Origin: Roseburia sp. CAG:309
Lineage (GTDB): Bacteria; Bacillota; Clostridia; Lachnospirales; Lachnospiraceae
Length of the DNA stretch: 5,187 nt
NCBI GenBank assembly: GCA_000434115.1
Contig: FR894012.1
Location: forward strand, 1-5,187
Direction of reading: 5' to 3'
Shown here one piece after another: positions 1 through 5,187 of the stretch. The translations under genes and the position numbers were made by a program. Each line of letters opens with the position of its first letter. The stretch's first letter is position 1. Under the pieces are notes generated by a model that saw only the letters and a list, made by a program, of their open reading frames with translations, made no database searches and was not told where the DNA came from.

Positions 1-10
1 GTACTAAATC

Positions 11-39
11 TTGACATAGGACCAGATTCAGGCTATATT
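11..39 (+). promoter_or_regulatory. Predicted sigma-A type promoter for the first lipoprotein gene
   Basis: A perfect -35 hexamer TTGACA lies at 11-16. It is followed by a 17-bp spacer and a -10 hexamer TATATT at 34-39, one mismatch from TATAAT. Transcription would start near 45-47, leaving a leader of roughly 30 nt before the ATG at 79. The AT-rich run continuing to about 54 offers alternative -10 registers. No operator-like repeat is visible around it. The call rests on sequence match only. Confidence 0.75.
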
Positions 40-66
40 TTATATTTAAATAAGAATCACATTGAA

Positions 67-72
67 AAGGAG
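67..72 (+). promoter_or_regulatory. Strong Shine-Dalgarno AAGGAG of the first lipoprotein gene
   Basis: AAGGAG lies 6 nt upstream of the ATG at 79. This fixes the start of the 356-codon frame and predicts efficient translation. There is no competing in-frame start nearby with a better site. Confidence 0.85.
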
Positions 73-78
73 ATTTTT

Positions 79-1149
79 ATGAAACGAACATTATTTTGTA
101 TACTTGCTTTAACGTGTTTTCTTTTATCTGCATGTGCGGATAGCACTAATACAGCTTCAAATACGTCATCCAGTGCCGCACCGGTTCTGCATAAAACCAA
201 GTCCGGCATTACATATCAGGTGTTTGACAAACCGATTTCCGATAAAGTAAGCCTTGACTATACCGTTTTAGCGAAGGATCAGGATCCTTTGATCATAACG
301 GTAACAATGATCGACGAATCGGATGAAAGTAAGGGGCTCGAATACCACGGTTATACCCTGCGTGAAAACGGCTGGGAAGATACTGCTCTTCCTTGGGGAA
401 GCGCTTTTAATAAACAATTTCCGCAAGGTCCTTCTTTTATCAGTGGGGATTCAAATGGACTCATTTATATCAGCGTCGTGGACCCGCAGAAGGGGATCCG
501 ATTATTTCAGATGGGGAATTCCGAGGACTATAAAGAAATCGATCTTTCGGAGATAAATAAGGCGTATAAAGACTATGAACTTGTCGATATCCAATTTGTC
601 ACAGACGAAGAAATTGCAGTAGTATTGCAGGAATCTGCCGATGATGCAACGGATCCCACAGTGGCTTCGGATGTTGTATTATTTGATCTTGTCCGACAGA
701 AAATAATCGACAAAGGGTCCGTAATCAGTAAATATGTTACGTTTGCTGAAGATGGCACGTATTATGCCATTTCCAGCTCCGGAGAATATATACAGCACCA
801 TACCATCCACGACAAAATGCCGGATCGTGTGATTCAGTGTCTCATCGATGGCGAGGGCTTGATTTCGGAGACGACCGCCGCACTCGGTCTGCAAATTGCA
901 GATGATATTGGTTATATCGTAACAAGCAAAGGAATCTGCAGCGGAAAATTGAGCGACAAAATATGGAACACCCTTGTCCTGCCGGCAGAGGATCTGTATT
1001 ACAACGAAAACGATAAACTGTTTCATGAAGCCCCATTTAATTCCATTTATGGATACGCGAAACTTCCCGGAGATAACGGGGATTTCATCGTCTCGACGCT
1101 GTTAAATTCCGAAAGCGTTGACTACCAATGGGTACGATATTCATTGTAA
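79..1149 (+). CDS. Putative lipoprotein of unknown function
   Basis: I do not recognise this 356-residue protein. Residues 1-18 form a type II signal peptide: MKR, then a hydrophobic stretch, then lipobox LSAC with the lipidated cysteine at residue 19. The mature protein should therefore be anchored to the outer face of the membrane. A Ser/Thr/Ala/Asn-rich linker follows at about 22-36. The rest (about 40-356) is soluble, acidic, without further membrane segments, and built of short beta-strand-like stretches ending in turns, for example GLIYISVV near 127-134, TYYAISSSG near 227-235 and IGYIVTSKG near 277-285. That pattern would suit a beta-propeller or similar all-beta sensor or binding fold, but this is only an impression. 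No catalytic motif is visible. Start choice is supported by AAGGAG 6 nt upstream and by the near-consensus promoter at 11-39. It is the first gene of a probable two-lipoprotein unit with the DUF885 gene 74 nt downstream, so a partner or accessory role is possible. The coding frame is certain; the function is not. Confidence 0.88.
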   Translation: MKRTLFCILALTCFLLSACADSTNTASNTSSSAAPVLHKTKSGITYQVFDKPISDKVSLDYTVLAKDQDPLIITVTMIDESDESKGLEYHGYTLRENGWEDTALPWGSAFNKQFPQGPSFISGDSNGLIYISVVDPQKGIRLFQMGNSEDYKEIDLSEINKAYKDYELVDIQFVTDEEIAVVLQESADDATDPTVASDVVLFDLVRQKIIDKGSVISKYVTFAEDGTYYAISSSGEYIQHHTIHDKMPDRVIQCLIDGEGLISETTAALGLQIADDIGYIVTSKGICSGKLSDKIWNTLVLPAEDLYYNENDKLFHEAPFNSIYGYAKLPGDNGDFIVSTLLNSESVDYQWVRYSL

Positions 1150-1176
1150 ATAATTAAGCCTCTGCATACTCTCCTG

Positions 1177-1219
1177 TTCACCGGCATATACATATATCAA
1201 CTTGCCTTATGCCGGTGAA
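1177..1219 (+). promoter_or_regulatory. Perfect 12-bp inverted repeat masking the downstream ribosome binding site
   Basis: TTCACCGGCATA at 1177-1188 is the exact reverse complement of TATGCCGGTGAA at 1208-1219, separated by a 19-nt AT-rich loop. In RNA this makes a 12-bp stem, with two possible G-U pairs at its base. The right arm contains GGTGA (1214-1218), the only plausible Shine-Dalgarno for the ATG at 1224, and the stem ends 4 nt before that ATG. No T-run follows on either strand, so it is not a standard intrinsic terminator. Reading it as a translational control hairpin is inference. Alternatives are a DNA operator (arm centres are 31 bp apart, about three helical turns) or an mRNA processing or stabilising structure. 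Confidence 0.6.
1214..1218 (+). promoter_or_regulatory. Shine-Dalgarno GGTGA deciding the start of the DUF885 gene
   Basis: GGTGA lies 5 nt upstream of ATG 1224, a normal distance, and matches part of the AGGAGGTGA consensus. The alternative in-frame ATG at 1209 has only AACTTGCCTT before it, with no purine-rich site. It would also add five residues (MPVNA) ahead of the typical MKR start of a lipoprotein signal peptide. The site is embedded in the right arm of the inverted repeat. Confidence 0.6.
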
Positions 1220-1223
1220 TGCT

Positions 1224-2963
1224 ATGAAACGATATCTCGCTCTATTTCTTACCCTTTGTCTGATCTTGTGCAGCTGTGCTCCGGGTGGCAGCAATGGCTC
1301 AGTTTCTGACAAAAATCCCCATTTAAATACAAGTTTTCAAGAATATACCGATGCTCTGTTCCGAGAAAGTGTCTCAAGTGATGCGTTGTCACTCAATTAT
1401 TCTCTCGCACACCCGGAAAATTATGGAATCTCAAAAACCGCCGGTGGATTTCCACCCCTCTCGGTATCCGAGACGGCACAGGCTTCTTCGGAATATGAAA
1501 ATGCACTGGCAAAATTAGAAAGTTTTGACAGAGATTCTCTTTCCGAACCGGAAAAGATTTTATATGACAATTTGAAGTATACGTTGGAAATGAATCAAAA
1601 AGGGGAAGAATTTTTTCTATTTTCCCGTCCATTCTCCCCGGTTACCGGGCTTCAAGCGCAGCTTCCTGTTCTATTAGCCGAGTATTCTTTTGACTGTAAA
1701 GAAGATATTGAAAACTATTTTACACTGCTTCGCGGAATTCCTTCATATTTTGAATCGGTTCTCGTCTTTTACGATCATCAGGAAAAAGCCGGACTGCTGC
1801 CCTGCCGGAGTACGATGTCGCACATTTTGGAGCAGTGCCAGACATTTTTGTCAGACAAAGGCTGGAAACTTTTGCTCACGTCCTTTCGGAGCCGCATTGA
1901 AGCCTGTGATTTTATCGATCAGGAAGAAATGTTAAGCTACCGCAAAGAAAATAAATCCTTGATCAAAAAAGAGTTTGTCCATGCGTATGAAAATCTGGCG
2001 GCAGGTCTGAACAGCCGTCTGGATGCCTGTCCGGAAAATGGAGCTTTGTGCAGTTATCAAAACGGGGAAGACTATTACCGCTATTTATTTGCCGATGAGT
2101 CCGGATCTCCGCGTGGTCCCGAGGAATATTTAAAGCTATTAAAAACCCAGTTAAAGAAGTCAAAAGAAACCCTTCTTGCCTATGCAAAAAAAGATGCTTC
2201 GCTTTTTGCGAATCTGAATCTGTCGCCGGGAAAAGGTCTGACGCCGGAGCAGCAGTTAGAGCATCTGACAACTGCGATCAAGGATGATTTTCCGGAGATC
2301 AAAGAGGTAGGGTATAAGGTTTCCTACGTAGATCCGTCCTTGGAGGATTATCTGAGTCCTGCCTTTTATCTCACGCCACCGCTGGATGCCTACGATGAAA
2401 ACGCCATCTACATCAATGGAAGTGACCGGTTTGCCGGATCCGATCTATATACTACACTTGCGCACGAGGGCTATCCGGGGCATCTGTATCAAAATGTATA
2501 TGACCGCAGCCGGAACCACCCTCTTCTCTCCTATGCGCTCAATTTCAATGGCTATACAGAAGGCTGGGCAACCTATGCGGAAATCTACTCGTACAAATAT
2601 CTCGGATATAAAAAGGACGAAATTGGAATATTGCGAAACAATATGATTGTTTCCCTCTGCCTTTATGGGATATGTGATATTGGGATTCATCTGCTTGGCT
2701 GGAGTTCGGAAGATGTGTATGCTTTTTTGCAGCAAAATGGTTCTTATGACCGTGAGACCTCGGATTCTCTCTATGAAAACATCATCGATGAACCGGGATC
2801 GTATCTTAAATACACGATTGGATATATGGAATTTGCAAGATTAAAAAAGACCGCCAAAAGCCATCAGGGAAACTCCTTTTCGGAAAAGGAGTTCCACCGA
2901 TATGTGCTTTCTGCCGGTCCGAGTGCATTTTCTGTATTAGAAGATCATCTTACAGATCAATGA
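1224..2963 (+). CDS. DUF885 family lipoprotein, predicted zinc-dependent hydrolase
   Basis: The product has 579 residues from the chosen ATG. Residues 1-17 are a type II signal peptide, with lipobox LCSC and the lipidated cysteine at residue 18, so the enzyme should sit on the outer membrane face. The N-terminal part (about 37-70, with a DALSLNYSL stretch and ENYGI) fits my recollection of clostridial DUF885 proteins. The active-site region has HEGYPGH at 414-420 and EGWATYAE at 446-453. By analogy with the family, which belongs to the zincin-like (MA) clan, the histidines and the second-motif glutamate would bind zinc and Glu415 would be the general base. Near the C-terminus, PGSYLKYTIGYM begins at residue 524 and fits the family's conserved PG-x-x-x-x-Y-x-x-G segment. 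All key motifs are present, the length is normal and there is no frameshift. The substrate is unknown; a peptidase or peptide-scavenging role is the usual guess. An in-frame ATG at 1209 would give 584 residues but lacks a ribosome binding site. The gene is probably co-transcribed with the upstream lipoprotein gene. Its stop overlaps that of thyX on the other strand. Confidence 0.9.
   Translation: MKRYLALFLTLCLILCSCAPGGSNGSVSDKNPHLNTSFQEYTDALFRESVSSDALSLNYSLAHPENYGISKTAGGFPPLSVSETAQASSEYENALAKLESFDRDSLSEPEKILYDNLKYTLEMNQKGEEFFLFSRPFSPVTGLQAQLPVLLAEYSFDCKEDIENYFTLLRGIPSYFESVLVFYDHQEKAGLLPCRSTMSHILEQCQTFLSDKGWKLLLTSFRSRIEACDFIDQEEMLSYRKENKSLIKKEFVHAYENLAAGLNSRLDACPENGALCSYQNGEDYYRYLFADESGSPRGPEEYLKLLKTQLKKSKETLLAYAKKDASLFANLNLSPGKGLTPEQQLEHLTTAIKDDFPEIKEVGYKVSYVDPSLEDYLSPAFYLTPPLDAYDENAIYINGSDRFAGSDLYTTLAHEGYPGHLYQNVYDRSRNHPLLSYALNFNGYTEGWATYAEIYSYKYLGYKKDEIGILRNNMIVSLCLYGICDIGIHLLGWSSEDVYAFLQQNGSYDRETSDSLYENIIDEPGSYLKYTIGYMEFARLKKTAKSHQGNSFSEKEFHRYVLSAGPSAFSVLEDHLTDQ
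2871..2893. repeat. Perfect 11-bp-arm palindrome inside the 3' end of the DUF885 gene
   Basis: AACTCCTTTTC at 2871-2881 is the exact reverse complement of GAAAAGGAGTT at 2883-2893, with a single centre base at 2882. In RNA it folds as about 10 bp closed by a 3-nt loop on either strand. It lies 68 nt before the end of the DUF885 gene and 63 nt beyond the thyX stop on the minus strand. It encodes part of NSFSEKEF, so chance under coding constraint is possible. No T-run follows directly on either strand. On the minus strand a run of six T (2848-2843) comes only 22 nt later, too far for a standard terminator. Confidence 0.5.
2957..2963. other. Tail-to-tail overlap of DUF885 and thyX reading frames
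   Basis: The plus-strand stop TGA at 2961-2963 lies inside the last codons of thyX, and the thyX stop TGA (complement of 2957-2959) lies inside the last codons of the DUF885 gene. The 7-bp overlap leaves no room for a terminator between the genes. Each transcript must therefore extend into the other gene's coding region. Confidence 0.9.
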
Positions 2964-3604
2964 ATGTCTAAGTCCGCTACAAATACAGGGAGACGTTTCT
3001 GAAATTCTTCGTAAAGCATCGTAGCTACTTCGCGCATCTGTGGGTGGGCATGAGAATCCACGCGCAGACGAAAGAAGTTTCTCCAGGAGCGGAGATTCAT
3101 CGTTACGACAATTTCCGTTTTCAGAGAATTTGGAAGGACAGAACGAGCTTCCTGTGGGGTAGCACCCAGTTCAAGCATACGAAAATACGCTTTTTCTGCA
3201 TTTTCCATCGCCTTTGTCCAGACTTCGTATTTGGCTTTGTCATTTTCTTTTGACAGATCGTATTGGAAGCCGCTCGCAAGGTCGATCACAGTGATCTGAC
3301 TGTTAAATTTGTCACCGCTGTAGTTGCAGTAACGTGTACTTTCCTGACTGTAGCTTGCAATACGGTGACGCACGATCTCATGTGTCACACCGCGGTCACA
3401 CACAAAACGAACGGTCACATTCTCATGTTCGATCACCGATTCATGTTGTCTGGTCAAAAGACCTCTGATAAATTTCTCCGCCGAATCTTCTGTGATCTTT
3501 CCTTCACTTTTATAGCAGACACGGCCGATACGTTCGATCTTTTTTACGATCTTTTCGTAATCTTCCATATCTATGATTTCTATACTCGGTTTGATTACCT
3601 GCAT
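2957..3604 (-). CDS. thyX: Flavin-dependent thymidylate synthase ThyX
   Basis: The 215-residue product is a complete ThyX. It converts dUMP to dTMP in the cytoplasm, using methylenetetrahydrofolate as carbon donor and NADPH-reduced FAD as reductant, and regenerates tetrahydrofolate directly. The family signature RHR-x-x-S-x-x-x-x-S-x-R is seen as RHRIASYSQESTR at 79-91. Ser89 corresponds to the conserved serine at the dUMP site. HESVIEHENVTVRF (54-67) and VTHEIVRH (73-80) match the flavin and nucleotide binding region. Near the C-terminus ARSVLPNSLKTE (153-164) and LRSWRNFFRLR (171-181) match the conserved substrate-binding block. The length is at the short end of the family and no key residue appears missing. 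The start is supported by AGAGGA upstream. thyX starts 14 nt after the glgB stop, so it is probably transcribed with glgB, although the functions are unrelated. Organisms with ThyX often lack the unrelated ThyA enzyme; that cannot be judged here. Confidence 0.96.
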   Translation of the reverse strand: MQVIKPSIEIIDMEDYEKIVKKIERIGRVCYKSEGKITEDSAEKFIRGLLTRQHESVIEHENVTVRFVCDRGVTHEIVRHRIASYSQESTRYCNYSGDKFNSQITVIDLASGFQYDLSKENDKAKYEVWTKAMENAEKAYFRMLELGATPQEARSVLPNSLKTEIVVTMNLRSWRNFFRLRVDSHAHPQMREVATMLYEEFQKRLPVFVADLDIH

Positions 3605-3612
3605 CTTTTCTT

Positions 3613-3618
3613 TCCTCT
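3613..3618 (-). promoter_or_regulatory. Ribosome binding site of thyX abutting the glgB stop
   Basis: Read on the minus strand, AGAGGA occupies 3618-3613, directly after the glgB stop TAG at 3621-3619. Nine nucleotides separate its AGAGG core from the thyX ATG (3604-3602). Ribosomes ending glgB would clear or load this site, which permits translational coupling. Confidence 0.7.
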
Positions 3619-5187
3619 CTATTTTTTATAGTCGTATTCCAGCACGACAACGGACAATGGTGGAAGATAGCAGGTAAGTTCATACGCCGCTTCTTTTTTC
3701 TTCTTGACTGTCGTCACTTTCTTCGCCTTGATCGGCGATTCATTGAGGCGGCCCTGTCCGCCGTATTTTGGTGCATCGGAATTGATAATTTCTCGGAATG
3801 TACCGCCGCACGGTGCTTTTACCGTGTACTGTTCATGCGCCACCGGTGTAAAATTCAAAATAAACATCAGCTGTTTTTTTGTCATTTTTCCCCGGCGTAC
3901 AAATGCTACCGTGCTTGTCTCTGCGCGCTCGCAGTCCATCCACTCAAATCCCATCACATCGCTGTCATTGAAATACAGCGCATCATTTTCAAGGTAAAGT
4001 TTGTTCATGTCTTTGATGAACGCATGGATTCCCTGATGTGGTTCCTGATCCAGTAAGAACCAATCCAGACTCCGCATCTCGCTCCATTCACGCTCCTGCG
4101 CGAATTCCTGTCCCATAAACAGAAGTTTTTTGCCCGGATGTCCATAGAAAAAGCCGAATGCCGCCTTCAACGCAGCATATTTATCTCCGGTCAATCCCGG
4201 CATTTTATTGAGCAGAGAGCATTTTCCATGTACTACTTCGTCGTGGGAAAGTACAAGAATGTACTTTTCACTCAGATAATAGGACAGGCTGAAACAGAGC
4301 TGACCATGATGAAACTGCTTAAAATATGGATCCAGTTTCATATATTCCAAAAAGTCATTCATCCATCCCATATTCCATTTATAGGAAAATCCAAGACCGT
4401 TGTCGTCTTCGACACGTTTTGTGACACCCGGCCACGCCGTCGATTCTTCCGCAATGATGTATGCATCCGGATGACGTTTTTCCATAATGCTGTTTAAGTG
4501 GCGCAAAAAGTCCATCGCTTCGTAATTTTCATTGCCGCCGTCTTTGTTTGGAAGCCAGTCGCCATCCTGTTTTCCATAATCAAGATAAAGCATCGAAGCC
4601 ACGGCATCTACACGAAGTCCGTCGATATGGAACTTTTCAATCCAGAAAAGCGCATTGGCAACAAGGAAATTCTGCACTTCTTTTTTTCCATAATCGAAAA
4701 TATACGTCCCCCAATCCGGATGTTCGCCACGACGGCGATCGCTGTGTTCATACACTGCCTGTCCATCGAAATTTCCGAGACAGTGAGCATCTTTCGGAAA
4801 ATGAGCCGGAACCCAGTCAAGAATTACTTCAATGCCGCGTTTGTGCATCTCATCGACAAAATACATAAAGTCTTTTGGTGTTCCGTAACGGCTCGTCGGC
4901 GCATAATAACAGCCTACCTGATACCCCCATGAACCATCAAATGGATATTCTGCAATTCCCATCAATTCAATGTGGGTATATCCCATCTCAACGAGATAAT
5001 CGCCCATCATTTCTGCCAGTTCACGGTACGAATAAAAGCCATTGTCATCGTCCTCGACACGCTTTTTCCACGAACCAAGATGTGCCTCATAAATATTCAT
5101 CGGCGCACGCTCACGCACTTCTCTCGTCTTCGCATGATGTTTCTTTTCATAGTCGCTATCCTGCCACTCATAACCGGTAAGCGACGT
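3619..5187 (-). CDS. glgB: 1,4-alpha-glucan (glycogen) branching enzyme, N-terminus missing at the window edge
   Basis: This is GlgB, a cytoplasmic GH13 enzyme that cuts an alpha-1,4 glucan and re-attaches the piece through an alpha-1,6 link during glycogen synthesis. The frame is open to the right edge, giving 522 visible residues. The GTG at 5118 is an internal valine codon, since homologous-looking sequence (GYEWQDSDY) continues upstream of it. The missing part, perhaps 100-150 residues, would hold the CBM48 domain. In visible numbering, MNIYEAHLGSW at about 30-40 opens the catalytic barrel, followed by GSWGYQ, then DWVPAHF at 124-130. The GH13 catalytic residues are all present: nucleophile Asp194 in GLRVDAV (codon 4608-4606), Glu247 in AEES (4449-4447) and Asp316 in SHDEVVHGK (4242-4240). 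MGQEFAQEREW near 358-368 is also typical. A C-terminal beta domain ends in LPPLSVVVLEY, preceded by a lysine-rich stretch near 487-500. glgB lies directly before thyX; no other glycogen gene is in view. Confidence 0.97.
   Translation of the reverse strand, partial: TSLTGYEWQDSDYEKKHHAKTREVRERAPMNIYEAHLGSWKKRVEDDDNGFYSYRELAEMMGDYLVEMGYTHIELMGIAEYPFDGSWGYQVGCYYAPTSRYGTPKDFMYFVDEMHKRGIEVILDWVPAHFPKDAHCLGNFDGQAVYEHSDRRRGEHPDWGTYIFDYGKKEVQNFLVANALFWIEKFHIDGLRVDAVASMLYLDYGKQDGDWLPNKDGGNENYEAMDFLRHLNSIMEKRHPDAYIIAEESTAWPGVTKRVEDDNGLGFSYKWNMGWMNDFLEYMKLDPYFKQFHHGQLCFSLSYYLSEKYILVLSHDEVVHGKCSLLNKMPGLTGDKYAALKAAFGFFYGHPGKKLLFMGQEFAQEREWSEMRSLDWFLLDQEPHQGIHAFIKDMNKLYLENDALYFNDSDVMGFEWMDCERAETSTVAFVRRGKMTKKQLMFILNFTPVAHEQYTVKAPCGGTFREIINSDAPKYGGQGRLNESPIKAKKVTTVKKKKEAAYELTCYLPPLSVVVLEYDYKK

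Noticed and set aside
1144..1192. Possible promoter between the two lipoprotein genes (TTGTAA at 1144, CATACT at 1165, TATACA at 1187)
   Set aside because: The hexamers are weak and none are correctly spaced: TTGTAA to CATACT is only 15 bp, and TATACA has no matching -35 at 16-18 bp.
1177..1219. Inverted repeat as the intrinsic terminator of the first lipoprotein gene
   Set aside because: There is no T-run after the stem on either strand, the loop is long (19 nt), and the right arm holds the next gene's ribosome binding site.
2902..2940. Short plus-strand reading frame (ATG 2902, 12 codons) after AAAAGGAG in the palindrome
   Set aside because: It is very short, lies out of frame within a well-supported gene, and its Shine-Dalgarno would be locked in the hairpin.
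3263..3631. 122-codon plus-strand reading frame opposite thyX
   Set aside because: It is a shadow of thyX, which carries clear family motifs; the opposite frame has no convincing ribosome binding site or recognisable protein pattern.
3619..3660. TATAAA near the glgB 3' end (minus strand) as a thyX promoter
   Set aside because: It has no -35 at proper spacing, and transcription would begin at or inside the thyX ribosome binding site.
3747..3762. GGCGG/CCGCC hairpin with 6-nt loop inside glgB
   Set aside because: A 5-bp stem in coding sequence without a T-run is expected by chance.
4735..4742. GCGATCGC palindrome
   Set aside because: A single 8-bp site in coding sequence; no repetition in the window suggests a motif family.
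4498..4932. 144-codon and 106-codon plus-strand reading frames opposite glgB
   Set aside because: They lie over the catalytic region of GlgB, whose motifs are intact, so they are shadow frames.
5116..5118. GTG at 5118 as the start codon of glgB
   Set aside because: The frame stays open to the window edge and the upstream residues resemble branching enzyme sequence, so this is an internal valine.

Overview
The window looks like ordinary chromosome from a low-to-mid GC Gram-positive anaerobe of the Clostridia, most likely Lachnospiraceae-like. This is inferred from strong AGGAG-type ribosome binding sites, lipobox signal peptides, a ThyX-type thymidylate synthase and a Clostridia-style GlgB. 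No sequence search was possible, so the taxonomy is tentative. I see no RNA genes, insertion sequences, CRISPR arrays or phage genes.

Left half (1-2963, plus strand): a near-consensus sigma-A type promoter (11-39) and a strong Shine-Dalgarno drive a 356-residue lipoprotein of unknown function (79-1149). After a 74-nt gap comes a second lipoprotein (1224-2963) of the DUF885 family, a predicted zinc-dependent hydrolase carrying HEGYPGH and EGWATYAE motifs. The gap holds a perfect 12-bp inverted repeat (1177-1219). Its right arm contains the only plausible Shine-Dalgarno of the second gene, so in mRNA the hairpin could mask that ribosome binding site. I see no convincing promoter or U-tract terminator in the gap, so the two lipoprotein genes are probably co-transcribed.

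Right half (2957-5187, minus strand): glgB, the glycogen branching enzyme, enters from the right edge without its N-terminus and ends at 3619. It is followed after 14 nt by thyX, the flavin-dependent thymidylate synthase (2957-3604). The thyX ribosome binding site directly abuts the glgB stop codon, so the two are probably one transcript with possible translational coupling despite unrelated functions.

The two gene pairs converge, and the stop codons of the DUF885 gene and thyX overlap by 7 bp with no intrinsic terminator between them. A perfect 11-bp-arm palindrome sits inside the 3' end of the DUF885 gene (2871-2893).

The points most worth following are the hairpin over the second lipoprotein's ribosome binding site and the uncharacterised lipoprotein paired with a DUF885 predicted peptidase. 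Nothing here amounts to a clearly new defence or mobile system.
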